Part shown: piece by piece, positions 26,320-35,789 of the stretch | Numbering within the stretch: the stretch's first letter is position 1 | Layout of the letters: each line of letters begins with the position of its first letter | Source of the DNA: Desulfobacca sp. | GTDB lineage: Bacteria > Desulfobacterota > Desulfobaccia > Desulfobaccales > Desulfobaccaceae | Assembly (NCBI GenBank): GCA_028695935.1 | Contig: JAQVHY010000005.1 | Coordinates: 1 to 48,249, forward strand | Length of the DNA: 48,249 nt | Reading direction: 5' to 3' | The notes under the pieces: model-generated | What the model was told of the DNA's origin: nothing | Databases searched by the model: none | What the model saw: the letters and a program-made list of their open reading frames with translations, nothing else | Made by a program: the position numbers and the translations under genes

Positions 26320-26990
26320 TTATTGCTGAGAGAAAACCGTTCGACGAAATCAAACAGATGATCAAAGATTATCCCAAGGTGCTGATCGTCGGCTGCGGCA
26401 CCTGTGTGGCCGTCTGCCTGGCAGGAGGTGAAAAAGAAGTCGGCATCCTCGCCGCCGAACTGCGGATGGCCCTGGAATTGGAAGGAAAGAAGATCGAAAT
26501 CGGTGAAACTACCGTGGAACGGCAATGTGATCGGGAATTCCTGGAGGCCATTGCCAGCCAGGTGGAGCAATATGACGCGGTGATATCGATGGCCTGCGGC
26601 GTCGGGGTGCAGTTCCTGGCCGAGATGTATCCCGAGAAACCAGTCTTTCCCGCGGTTAACACCACCTTTTTGGGGGCCAACGAAGATATCGGGTTCTATA
26701 CGGAGCGCTGTTCCGCCTGTAGCACCTGTTACTTAGCCCTGACCGGCGGTATCTGCCCGGTGACCATGTGTTCCAAGGGTCTGCTCAATGGCCCCTGCGG
26801 CGGACCGGTAAATGGCATGTGCGAAGTGGATCGCACCCGCCCCTGTGCCTGGTGCCAGATCTATGAGCGCCTGAAGCAACAGGGACGACTGGATTTATTA
26901 AAGGGAGTGGTTCCGGCACGGGAGTTTAAGACCAAACCGGCTCAATTTATCCACCCGGCCTATAAGAAGAAATTCGAGCGACCGCAATAA
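26316..26990 (+). CDS. metV: MetV: C-terminal-type, metal-binding subunit of methylenetetrahydrofolate reductase
   Basis: 224-residue protein of the methylene-THF reductase C-terminal (MetV) family. Family features are VLIVGCGTCVAVCLAGGEKEV near residue 22-42, ISMACGVGVQFLAE, and a cysteine-rich C-terminal half (RCSACSTCYLALTGGICPVTMCSKGLLNGPCGG, then GMCEVDRTRPCAWCQIYERL). In acetogens and related bacteria MetV joins MetF to HdrABC-MvhD. The ATG is fixed by its ATGA overlap with mvhD; an upstream in-frame start at 26214 would lie inside mvhD. The expected metF gene is absent on either side: a repeat and trmO follow. MetV thus must pair with a MetF encoded elsewhere, or work without it. Confidence 0.88.
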   Translation: MIIAERKPFDEIKQMIKDYPKVLIVGCGTCVAVCLAGGEKEVGILAAELRMALELEGKKIEIGETTVERQCDREFLEAIASQVEQYDAVISMACGVGVQFLAEMYPEKPVFPAVNTTFLGANEDIGFYTERCSACSTCYLALTGGICPVTMCSKGLLNGPCGGPVNGMCEVDRTRPCAWCQIYERLKQQGRLDLLKGVVPAREFKTKPAQFIHPAYKKKFERPQ

Positions 26991-27087
26991 ATCATCATGG
27001 AAGCAAGAGGTGGTTAAGATCTTGGTTGCTTGTGTTGTTTCTCAGATATACTTAATATTATTTATTAAATATTGCCATCCCGCTGGA

Positions 27088-27178
27088 TTAGGGAGGGCCA
27101 GGGTGGGGGTGAAATAATTACTCTCCTCTCTCGCATTTTCCCCTCCCCCAACCCCTCCCACCAAGGGAGGGGAGATTT
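27088..27178. repeat. Dispersed GC-rich palindromic repeat, family 1 copy B (partial)
   Basis: Shares GGGAGGGCCAGGGTGGGGGTGAAA on the left and CCCCTCCCACCAAGGGAGGGGAG on the right with the copy at 31709, but the outer GTGTCCATCC end is missing and the AT-rich centre differs. It lies just after metV and its C-rich/G-rich arms can pair. Confidence 0.65.
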
Positions 27179-27271
27179 GAATCAATGATCAGGAAAATTA
27201 CTTCCGGGATAGGACACTAGCAAAGTCCGTAGGGGTGACCCGGCGGGTCGCCCCGACCATAAGTTATCGAT

Positions 27272-27709
27272 ATGGAAATCATTCTAAAACCGATCGGCTT
27301 TGTGCGCCATGATTCCCCCACCGTTCCCCGCCATTGGACGGTCTCCGAAGTACACGGCACCTTAGAAATCGATCCGCAGTATCTGGAAGGTCTCAAAGAT
27401 ATCAGGGTGGGGCAACGTATCCTGGTGATTTTCCATTTCCATCAAAGCCCGGAATTTAGCCCCCCATCCCTGACCCAGTGCCCGCCGCATCGCCGGGAGC
27501 GACTAGGGGTGTTCAGCATCTGTTCACCCATCCGGCCCAATCCCATCGGCCTGTCGCGGCTGGAAGTTTTGGCGATCGAGGGCCCTATCCTTCGGGTCAA
27601 AGGTTTGGATATGCTGGATGGCACCCCGATTCTGGACATCAAACCCCACATCGAAGACAAGCATAGCTTACCGAGTTTCCCCGGCCAACGGCGGCCCGAT
27701 ACTCCCTAA
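27272..27709 (+). CDS. trmO: TrmO-type tRNA m6t6A37 methyltransferase
   Basis: 145-residue SAM-dependent enzyme of the TrmO/YaeB (TsaA) family, which in known members methylates t6A37 of tRNA-Thr. Family motifs: IGFVRHDS at the N-terminus, HFHQSPEF, the signature FSICSPIRPNPIGLSRLEVL and LDMLDGTPILDIKPHIE. It is a single-domain short form, lacking the C-terminal domain of the E. coli enzyme. It stands alone between repeats and the convergent cupin gene. Confidence 0.88.
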   Translation: MEIILKPIGFVRHDSPTVPRHWTVSEVHGTLEIDPQYLEGLKDIRVGQRILVIFHFHQSPEFSPPSLTQCPPHRRERLGVFSICSPIRPNPIGLSRLEVLAIEGPILRVKGLDMLDGTPILDIKPHIEDKHSLPSFPGQRRPDTP

Positions 27710-27825
27710 TACAAAGTTCCCATTCAAATGCAACAAACTAATAAAATAACATATTGATTGAATTAATTAATTATCTTTAACAGAAAACCGGAAACAGCAA
27801 ACAGCAAACGGGATAAGCCGCTTTC

Positions 27826-28098
27826 TTACCCGAATTTATAGACTTTTCTGATGGTTTGCTTCACTTCCCAGGTACAACTCAAGCCCTGGGGAAATTTTAC
27901 CAGATCCCCGGCCTTAATCTCTACCTCCTCGCCATCGGGGCAGCGCACCGTGACCAGGCCCTCCTTGACATAGGCGGTCTCATCGGTGTCGTAAGACCAA
28001 TCAAAGGTGCTGGGTTCACATTCCCAGGGGCTCCAGCTTTCTACCCCTAAAGCCTGCAACTGCTCCGGGGAAGGTTTCTCTATAGTGATTTTGCCCAT
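27826..28098 (-). CDS. Small cupin-domain protein
   Basis: 90-residue single-domain cupin of the DUF861 (Cupin_3) type: WSPWECEPSTFDWSYDTDETAYVKEGLVTVRCPDG forms the first part and AGDLVKFPQGLSCTWEV the second. The metal-binding histidines of classic cupins are mostly replaced (D-E-T-A-Y and C-T-W), so it may not be an enzyme. AAGG lies before the ATG. It is the third and last gene of the guaB operon, 36 bases behind the unknown gene. Confidence 0.8.
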   Translation of the reverse strand: MGKITIEKPSPEQLQALGVESWSPWECEPSTFDWSYDTDETAYVKEGLVTVRCPDGEEVEIKAGDLVKFPQGLSCTWEVKQTIRKVYKFG

Positions 28099-28134
28099 AA
28101 TTGACCTTTTCCAAATTTGTGGGTTTAAGTTAGA

Positions 28135-28656
28135 TCACGATTCAGACCGTCCCCAGACCCAAAGGTAAGATAGTACTAACGCCGCAATGTCGGGGGCCAG
28201 ATGGATGATAAGATCCGCTTTCTGGCAGGGCAGCCGGGTGGCCCGGAAAGAGCCTTGGATCTGCAACTGCACGGTCCGGGAAGGTCCGGAAGTGAGCCTA
28301 AGTTTTGAGTCCTCCGAAAAGACAAACAGATTGCGGCCGGGGACATGAAATGCCGCCAGGATCACCGGCTGTAACGTTCCCAGAGGCGCGGCCGCGGTAG
28401 TTGGCAAGGTCAGATTATGATGGGCGGCGCAGGTCTGGATGTCCGGGATCAACACTGACGTCGGCGGCAGCGACAAATCCAGGACGATGCCCGGTGGTTC
28501 ATCTGAGGCAAATTCAGTTTGGGTCTTAAGACCATCTACCCTAAGGATGAAAGGGCCGTCATGACGGTCCCAGAGCAAAGTAGTGGGACCATCATTGTCC
28601 AACAACAGTTTTTCGGCCGGATAGAGGGCCTTAACCTGGTGGCATGGAAGTAGCAT
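28135..28656 (-). CDS. Hypothetical protein between guaB and cupin genes
   Basis: Not recognised. The 173-residue product seems largely beta-strand (LLDNDGPTTLLWDRHDGPFILRVDG and GIVLDLSLPPTSVLIPD), with three cysteines and a hydrophobic C-terminal stretch (LAPDIAALVLSYLWVWG). There is no signal peptide at the N-terminus. GGAG six bases upstream of the ATG and tight spacing (37 bases from guaB, 36 from the cupin gene) support a real gene in the guaB operon. Confidence 0.65.
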   Translation of the reverse strand: MLLPCHQVKALYPAEKLLLDNDGPTTLLWDRHDGPFILRVDGLKTQTEFASDEPPGIVLDLSLPPTSVLIPDIQTCAAHHNLTLPTTAAAPLGTLQPVILAAFHVPGRNLFVFSEDSKLRLTSGPSRTVQLQIQGSFRATRLPCQKADLIIHLAPDIAALVLSYLWVWGRSES

Positions 28657-28693
28657 AATTAGCTCCCAATGAATGTTTTAACCTTGGTTTTTC

Positions 28694-30259
<1,566 letters not shown>

Positions 30260-30270
30260 TTAATCGGGTC

Positions 30271-30295
30271 AAAAAAGGCTACTTCGTTAATAGCC
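30271..30295 (-). terminator. Intrinsic terminator or attenuator upstream of guaB
   Basis: On the minus strand, a stem GGCTATT / AAGTAGCC (seven pairs, one G-U) with an AACGA loop is followed by TTTTTT. It can end the Ppx transcript. It also lies 45 bases before the guaB ATG with no promoter visible in between, so it could act as a leader attenuator. Confidence 0.75.
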
Positions 30296-30367
30296 CCGGT
30301 AGCTGCTCTAGGCCTTACAACTGGTTGGACCCGGTTTCCAGGTTTTTATAAACTTTTAACGCAGCTT

Positions 30368-31423
30368 TCAATAGGAATTTATCAACCAGGGGCTTTGATT
30401 CTGATCTATGGTATCGGAATTCTGATTTGCCGATATTTCTTCAGCCAGTTGCAACAACACTCCTTCCAGCAACCCGGCATCAATCACCACCAGGGAGGCT
30501 TGGTGGAATAATGCCAGAATTTCCTGGATAATTAGTGCTCCCGCGACAATTACCCCGGCCTTGCCAGGTTCCAGACCGGGCAACTGGCTACGCTCGGCCT
30601 CGGTTCGGGTTACCAGTTGGCCGGTAAGGCGGTCCACCGTATCCCGGCTTAAAACCAGATTGTTGATGCGCTGGGGCGCATAATCCGTCATTCCCAAAGA
30701 TATCGCCGCCAAGGTGGTCACGGTCCCGGCGGTTCCCACTAAGCGCCATCGACCATTTAGTCGGGGGTTAGACAAAAAGGTCTCGGGCAACTGCCGGAGC
30801 TGATGTTGAATTTCGGCCCGCAGGGCCAGCAGTTCAGCCTTGGTGGGCGGATCGTTGATCAACCAGCTCTGGGTCAGAGTTGAGGCTCCCAGCGGCAGGC
30901 TGGCAAAGTTCGCCTCCTGGCCCGGCAACACCAACGCCCATTCCGTGCTCCCGCCACCAACATCGAATACCAGCAGGGGTTGATCATCATCCGCCGCCGG
31001 GGTCAGCACCGAGAGGACGCCGGCTAGGCTGAGGCCGGCCTCCTGGGCCGGACTGAGGACCTCCACGCTGAGACCGGTCTGCTGGTAGAGCTGATCTAAA
31101 AAGGCCTGACGATTCCGGGCCTGGCGCACCGCCTGAGTGGCCACGGCCCGATTTGCCGCCACCTTAAGCAGCCGGAGATCCTGGCAAAACTCGTTTAATA
31201 CTGCCAGGCTGCGGGCCATCGGCACCGGAGCTAAGTATCCCGTCGGCACCAGCCCCTGACCCAGATGGGTAATGGCTCGTTTGCGGAGGAGGAGTTGAAC
31301 ATTACCTGCTTTGTTCCCGAGCGCGGCGATGGCCAGACGGATGGTCAAGCTGCCGATATCGATGGCGGCAATCGTAACTTCCGACCGGTTAAGCCGGGTT
31401 TCGCCAGTTATAAGGTTAATCAA
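30368..31423 (-). CDS. Ppx/GppA family exopolyphosphatase / pppGpp phosphohydrolase
   Basis: 351 residues with the ASKHA-fold signatures of the Ppx/GppA family: VTIAAIDIGSLTIRLAIAALG (phosphate-1 loop, with L-T in place of the usual N-S), RAVATQAVRQARNR, the VFDVGGGSTEWALVL phosphate-2 loop near residue 155, and GTAGTVTTLAAISLGM. It lacks the C-terminal HD domain of long Ppx proteins, like other short bacterial members. Whether it cleaves polyphosphate or pppGpp cannot be told. The start is TTG, lying inside the last codons of the upstream small gene (ATTGATTAA); translation is probably coupled since there is no good ribosome-binding site. Confidence 0.88.
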   Translation of the reverse strand: MINLITGETRLNRSEVTIAAIDIGSLTIRLAIAALGNKAGNVQLLLRKRAITHLGQGLVPTGYLAPVPMARSLAVLNEFCQDLRLLKVAANRAVATQAVRQARNRQAFLDQLYQQTGLSVEVLSPAQEAGLSLAGVLSVLTPAADDDQPLLVFDVGGGSTEWALVLPGQEANFASLPLGASTLTQSWLINDPPTKAELLALRAEIQHQLRQLPETFLSNPRLNGRWRLVGTAGTVTTLAAISLGMTDYAPQRINNLVLSRDTVDRLTGQLVTRTEAERSQLPGLEPGKAGVIVAGALIIQEILALFHQASLVVIDAGLLEGVLLQLAEEISANQNSDTIDQNQSPWLINSY

Positions 31424-31622
31424 TGGAGATCTCAGGGAAATGTTCTGATGATTCTGATGGTTGGCGGCCTTTTTCTAGATTTTCCAGCCGGGTTAAGATT
31501 TCTTCCAGCAGGATAATCCGTTCGTTGATTTTCCAATACCAGCAATTGACTTCCCGGAGCAGAAAAAAAATCCCGATAGCCACCAGGATGATGATAATGG
31601 TCGAGAGGTTGAAATCAAACAT
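31416..31622 (-). CDS. Small single-pass membrane protein
   Basis: 68 residues: one N-terminal transmembrane helix (LSTIIIILVAIGIFFLL) followed by a helical, probably coiled segment (KINERIILLEEILTRLENLEKG) and a polar tail. Family not recognised. The coding end overlaps the start of the Ppx/GppA gene by eight bases, so the two form an operon. Confidence 0.7.
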   Translation of the reverse strand: MFDFNLSTIIIILVAIGIFFLLREVNCWYWKINERIILLEEILTRLENLEKGRQPSESSEHFPEISID

Positions 31623-31931
31623 AACCTAAAGCCTTTGTGTCTAATGCCGTTTTCAGTTTTCGGTTTTCTATTAGAATGATTGATTTAATCAGTATATTTT
31701 TTTAATTGGTGTCCATCCGGAAACCCTTTTTCCCCTCCCCCTTGAGGGGGGAGGGTTAGGGTGGGGGTGAAAAATATCATATCATTTCAATGCCTTAAAA
31801 TTTGTACCCCCTCCCCCCAACCCCCTCCCACCAGGGGCGGGGGAGTTTCGGGATTAAAACTAATTATGGTCTTAGCGCCTGTTAGTACTCCAGGGAGGAC
31901 GCACCTCCTCCCTGGAGCAGGGTTCGCCGGA
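31623..31931. other. Intergenic region with repeat and polypyrimidine tract
   Basis: 309 bases between the small membrane gene and the thioredoxin-like gene. It contains family-1 repeat copy C and a low-complexity TTTTCAGTTTTCGGTTTTC tract near 31650-31670. No coding sequence is apparent. Confidence 0.55.
31709..31864. repeat. Dispersed GC-rich palindromic repeat, family 1 copy C (most complete)
   Basis: About 156 bases. Starts GTGTCCATCCGGAAACC, then CCCCTCCCCCTTGAGGGGGG, GGGTTAGGGTGGGGGT, an AT-rich centre, CCCCCTCCCACCAGGGGCGGGGGAG and ends GGATTAAAACTAAT. Both outer blocks can fold into G/C hairpins. It shares this order with copy A (10446) and, in degenerate form, copy D (37537). Confidence 0.8.
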
Positions 31932-32504
31932 TTAAGGAATCAACCGGTAGGGCGCGGCTTTTTTGGTCCAGCTACTCTGAGAATATTTATTGGTTAAGAC
32001 GTTGTAGACCTCTTTTAGGGGTTGGGGATCATTTTCCTTTTTATACCGGCTGACCCCGCGGAAAAAGACGGCTTCCGCAGCCGCGTCGCTATTGGGATAG
32101 CTCTCGATAACCTGATCAAACAGGCTTATGGCCTCGGCATACTGCTCGCTATCCAAATGCCAGCGGCCCTTGGCCACCGTAAAGGTCGGGATAAAATCTT
32201 CCGGGGCCAGAAAGCCGACGGTGCGATAATGTTCCCCGCCTTCGGCGTCCAGGACTAGCAGGGTGGGGGTCCATTTTACCTTAAATTGGTCCATCAGGAC
32301 CTGGTGGGAAGATTCAATCTGCACCGGAATAAAATTGGCCTCAATAAAGCTAATCACTGCTTCCTGTGGATACGTAACTGCATCCATCTGTTGACAACCG
32401 ATTCACTTGGGGTTGAAGAAATCTACCAGGAGAGGGCGATTGCCCCCGCGGGCTAAATCCTGCGCCTGACCAAGATCGGTCAGCCAGTTAATTTTTGATG
32501 CCAT
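31932..32504 (-). CDS. Thioredoxin-fold/TPR selenoprotein (in-frame UGA read as Sec34)
   Basis: Predicted 190-residue redox protein. Read from the ATG at 32504 (TAAGGAGG ribosome-binding site about nine bases upstream), the frame runs uninterrupted except for one TGA at 32405-32403. It gives LLVDFFNPK-U-IGCQQMDAVTYP, so U34 and C37 form a U-x-x-C active site where thioredoxin-like relatives have C-x-x-C. The typical KWTPTLLVLD with cis-proline (P80) follows. The C-terminal ~70 residues are TPR-like (EQYAEAISLFDQVIESYPNSDAAAEAVFFRGVSRY). A naive annotation would start at the internal ATG at 32387 and lose the active site. A bSECIS-like hairpin follows the TGA. It is probably a cytosolic thiol or peroxide-handling protein. 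The alternative is a nonsense mutation, but the intact flanking frame argues against it. Confidence 0.85.
32367..32386 (-). promoter_or_regulatory. bSECIS-like hairpin downstream of the UGA codon
   Basis: On the coding (minus) strand the arms TGGATGC and GTATCCA form seven pairs (one G-U) around an AGTTAC loop. The apical loop begins 23 bases after the UGA and has G at its second position, consistent with the known bacterial SECIS pattern (loop 16-37 bases after UGA, a G among the first two loop bases). Confidence 0.6.
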
Positions 32505-32640
32505 CGGAACTTCCTCCTTACCCGGGTATTTAGATCACGGCCCTACTGACCGCTTGGTTAAAAGCTAACCATTGATCACCCTTAAGGCAAGGCGGGTGCC
32601 GAGTCTGAGGGATAAGCTCGGTTCAACTACTAGAAGCTTC

Positions 32641-32730
32641 TAATACCAAGTTGTTATCAAAAAGGGAATATCCTCATTGTAGGAGCTTGATTTAGCAAGC
32701 CCTTTAGGGCGCAATGAATTGCGCCCCTAC
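32641..32730. repeat. 90-base palindromic repeat, family 2 copy 1
   Basis: Starts TAATACCAAG and ends GCGCCCCTAC. Contains a perfect hairpin GGGCGCAAT-GA-ATTGCGCCC. It agrees with the copy at 33362 at 76 of 90 positions without gaps, in the same orientation, and the pair flanks hpt. Confidence 0.85.
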
Positions 32731-32759
32731 GGTTAAATTAATTTTTTGAACGCAACCTG

Positions 32760-33284
32760 TTATAACTCTAGTTCATAGACCTCGGCATAAGTGCGGTGTT
32801 GCTCGCCGCAATCCAGGCCGTAACCGACCAGAAAGCCCTTTTCGACCACAAAGCCCACGTAATCCAGGGGCACCTCTACCTGACGGCGCTCTTTCTTATC
32901 GATCAAACAACAGACTTTCAGGGATTTCGGGCGGTGGCTGTTGAGGTGCCTGATTAAAAAGTCCAGGGTCAACCCGACATCAATAATGTCTTCGACGATC
33001 AATACATGGCGGTCACGGATCGGATATTCAATGTCCTTGCTGATCCACACTTCCCCGGCTGATTCGGAACCGGCCCCGTAGCTGCGCAACCGGACAAAAT
33101 CCACCTCTACCGGGTAATCCAGGGCGCGCACCAGGTCGGCCATGAAGATAAATACCCCCTTGAGGATGCCGATCAGGATGACATTTTTTCCCGCATAATC
33201 CTTACTGATCTGCGCTGCCAGTTGGCGGACGCGTTGATCAAGTGCTTCTTTGGAGAGCAGCAAGCGTTTCTGGCCAGTCATCAT
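32760..33284 (-). CDS. hpt: Hypoxanthine (guanine) phosphoribosyltransferase
   Basis: 174-residue purine-salvage enzyme that makes IMP or GMP from free base and PRPP. The PRPP-binding loop is HVLIVEDIIDVGLTLDFL near residues 92-109 (consensus VEDIIDTG; here V replaces T). Early motifs are ILIGILKGVFIFMADLVRAL and VDFVRLRSYGAGSES. The C-terminal YVGFVVEKGFLVGYGLDCGEQHR matches the usual YVGF...FVVGYGLDY pattern. The gene is monocistronic and sits between two copies of a 90-base repeat. Confidence 0.95.
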   Translation of the reverse strand: MMTGQKRLLLSKEALDQRVRQLAAQISKDYAGKNVILIGILKGVFIFMADLVRALDYPVEVDFVRLRSYGAGSESAGEVWISKDIEYPIRDRHVLIVEDIIDVGLTLDFLIRHLNSHRPKSLKVCCLIDKKERRQVEVPLDYVGFVVEKGFLVGYGLDCGEQHRTYAEVYELEL

Positions 33285-33361
33285 TTATCCCTATAAAATT
33301 ATTTACCTATTGGCTAGGGCAGCATAATTAATCAGTCGGGCTTTGTCAAACATTTTGGGTT

Positions 33362-33451
33362 TAATACCAAGCTGTCATCCAAAAAGTAATATTCTGATTG
33401 TAGGGGCGTGATTTATCACGCCCTAAAGGGTGCAATGAATTGCGCCCCTAC
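33362..33451. repeat. 90-base palindromic repeat, family 2 copy 2
   Basis: Second copy of the element at 32641. Contains a perfect hairpin GGGCGTGAT-TT-ATCACGCCC and the shared TGCAATGAATTGCGCCCCTAC end. Compensating substitutions between the copies keep the stems, for example GGGCG in the right hairpin of copy 1. Confidence 0.85.
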
Positions 33452-33550
33452 CCAAAACTATTCAATACCGCCGACAAAGACCATCATTGTCTAATTGACC
33501 GCAAATAATTATAAGAACGGCCTTAAACCGGACCAACCGCTGCCCAGGGG

Positions 33551-35734
33551 CTATTTGGTGGTCAGCCGGAAAACTCCGTCCCAATCCGGTCCTAGCTGCT
33601 GTCCGGCCAGAGTTTGACAGCGCGCCAAAAATTTTTGGGCCGGGCCATCCATCGGGCGCAGCTCCAGGACCTGCTGGAATAACGCTTGGGCCTCAGTCCA
33701 GCGTTGCCGGCGATAAAGGGCCAACCCCTGGGCAAAGAGTTCCCGCACCTGGACCATTACCGGCTCTAACTGGCCTTTCGGAGCCAATACTTCATAGACC
33801 CGTACCGGCGTCGCCCGACCCTTTACCGCGAGCACATCGAGCTCCCGCAGTTCCACCTGAGCCGCCGCCTGGGCCGCGGTGGTTTCACTGATCAGGATGC
33901 CGCTGTTGTAACTCTTGTTGGCGCCTTCCAGGCGCGAGGCCAGGTTAACCGCATCCCCGATGACCGTGAAATCAAAACGGGTGTTCGACCCCAGGTTGCC
34001 GACCACCACCTCGCCGGTATTGATGCCCATGCGGGCCGAAAACTGGGGCAGCCCCCGAGCCTGCCACTCAGACCGGAGCCTGGTTAGCTGCTGTTGTTGT
34101 TCCAGGGCCGCCAGGCAGGCGCGGGCGGCATGATCCGGCTGCGAGATCGGCGCTCCCCAGAAGGCCATGATGGCATCGCCCTCGTATTTGTCGATGATGC
34201 CGCCGCGGGCCAGGATGATGTCGGTCATCTGGGTGAGATACTCATTGAGCAGGGTGACTAAGTCCTCCGGGCTAAGTCCTTCGGAGACACTGGTAAAACC
34301 GGCCAGATCGGAGAAAAATATGGTCATTTCCCGGCGTTCGCCGCCCAACCGCAGTTTATCAGGATTTTTAAGCAGATCCTGAATCAGGGTATCTGACATG
34401 TAGTGGGCGAACGTGCGCCGGATCACCCGCTTTTGCCGCCCTTCGGTAGAATAGCTGTACGCCGCGCTCACTCCGAAGGCAAAGACCACCGCCACCAGCG
34501 GGGGCACCGCGTCCAGCCACACGCCGCTGACAAATAACCACACCGCCAGGGCCGTGGTCAGAGCCAGGTAGCCGATCAGCGACAGCAAGGTCAACCATAG
34601 GGCCGGGACCCAGAGCACGGTCAGGGCGGCAGCCAGGCTGATTCCCAGGGTCAGCAGGAGGGCGCCAACGCGGGGCAGAGGCACCAGGAAATCGCGGTTT
34701 AACAGATTATCCAACAGGGTGGCCTGAATGGCGACCCCCGGATAGATCGGCGACAGGGGCGTCGGTTTCAGGTCATAGAGACCAGGAGCGGTGAACCCCA
34801 CCAGCACCCATTTCTGCGAAAATTCGGAGAGGGGATGTGTCGGTTGTTCCCCGGCCTGGGATTGGACATAAGATTGAATCACATTGGCCGCAACATAGCG
34901 GCGATATGGTCGAGGACCAGGGCGATATTTGAGGAGCAAGCTGCCGTCCGGGAGCAAGGGAATGTTTTCACTGAAATACGGCCCCCGGGTTTTATTAGGG
35001 CCAGTTGACTCTAGTTGGAGGCCCCGCAGTTGCCAGGTCAGGGTGTTGACCCGGTGGTGATGCAAGTAAGCCGCCATGGCCAGTTGCGGCCACCAGCGGC
35101 CCTGAAACGGCACCAAGAGCGTCAAGCGCCGGTACACCCCATCACTATCCGGCCGGGCTTCAACATTCCCCAAGCCCGCGGCCGCGGCGCGCAGGGGTGG
35201 AACGGGCAACACAACCGATTGATAGCCCGGCTCCGCCACCAGCGGTTGCCCGGCCACAATCAGGCCCTGGTTCTGCAGCCCGTCTGGGTGGAGGCCATTA
35301 TCCTTCCTGGGGTTACGGGTAAAAAACAGCGGCAAAAATCCATTGTCGGCCCGGTCCAGGCTCTGAGCCAGCCTCAAGTCGTCCTCCTGACCATAGGAGG
35401 AGCCTTCGGTAAACAACACATCAAAGATAATCGCAGTGGCCCCCGCCTGTCGGCAATAGTCGATGATGGGGGCATACATCTGCCGGGGCCAAGGCCAGGT
35501 CAGCCCTTGGCTCTGATAAAAATCCAGACTGGCCTGATCCACCTCAATCAGGACAATATCCGCCGGGCGGGGACGAGAGGGCAGCGCCTTCTGAAACAAC
35601 AGGTCCAGGGTCTGGAGACTGTAACCTTCCAATAGCCCGCTGAATTCCAACCCCAGGACCAGCAACCCCACCAGCAGGCCGATCACCAGGCCAGCACCGA
35701 GCTTTCGAGTCCAGGTTTGAGAAGTCGCTTGCAA
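33551..35734 (-). CDS. CHASE2-domain adenylate/guanylate cyclase
   Basis: 727-residue membrane sensor enzyme. An N-terminal transmembrane helix (~11-33) is followed by a periplasmic CHASE2 sensor domain (~45-340, with DIVLIEVDQASLDF, WPWPRQMYAPIIDY and IFDVLFTEGSSYG). Three more transmembrane helices lie at ~355-425 and the class III cyclase domain at ~465-650. The metal-binding aspartates are in FFSDLAGFTSVSE (near 473) and YEGDAIMAFWG (near 516), and the preceding lysine in IDKYEGD favours ATP as substrate. The C-terminal ~60 residues look like one TPR (ALYRRQRWTEAQALFQQVLEL). The start is TTG with weak ribosome-binding support. The signal sensed is unknown. TPR and small exported-protein genes lie just upstream on the same strand. 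Confidence 0.92.
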   Translation of the reverse strand: MQATSQTWTRKLGAGLVIGLLVGLLVLGLEFSGLLEGYSLQTLDLLFQKALPSRPRPADIVLIEVDQASLDFYQSQGLTWPWPRQMYAPIIDYCRQAGATAIIFDVLFTEGSSYGQEDDLRLAQSLDRADNGFLPLFFTRNPRKDNGLHPDGLQNQGLIVAGQPLVAEPGYQSVVLPVPPLRAAAAGLGNVEARPDSDGVYRRLTLLVPFQGRWWPQLAMAAYLHHHRVNTLTWQLRGLQLESTGPNKTRGPYFSENIPLLPDGSLLLKYRPGPRPYRRYVAANVIQSYVQSQAGEQPTHPLSEFSQKWVLVGFTAPGLYDLKPTPLSPIYPGVAIQATLLDNLLNRDFLVPLPRVGALLLTLGISLAAALTVLWVPALWLTLLSLIGYLALTTALAVWLFVSGVWLDAVPPLVAVVFAFGVSAAYSYSTEGRQKRVIRRTFAHYMSDTLIQDLLKNPDKLRLGGERREMTIFFSDLAGFTSVSEGLSPEDLVTLLNEYLTQMTDIILARGGIIDKYEGDAIMAFWGAPISQPDHAARACLAALEQQQQLTRLRSEWQARGLPQFSARMGINTGEVVVGNLGSNTRFDFTVIGDAVNLASRLEGANKSYNSGILISETTAAQAAAQVELRELDVLAVKGRATPVRVYEVLAPKGQLEPVMVQVRELFAQGLALYRRQRWTEAQALFQQVLELRPMDGPAQKFLARCQTLAGQQLGPDWDGVFRLTTK

Positions 35735-35789
35735 GATTCAGCTTTCTGGTCGCGTCGACAGGTAAGACTATGGGATTAATATATGAAGC

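Noticed and set aside
26991-27271. metF remnant after metV
   Set aside because: The gap holds only repeat copy B; no frame shows methylene-THF reductase motifs.
32604-32640. tRNA-like T-loop string (GGTTCAACTAC) near the family 2 repeat
   Set aside because: No cloverleaf arms or acceptor stem could be built; same for GTTCGAATTC in uvrB.
32641-33451. CRISPR or transposon ends
   Set aside because: Only two copies, 721 bases apart with a housekeeping gene in between, and no transposase or spacer pattern.
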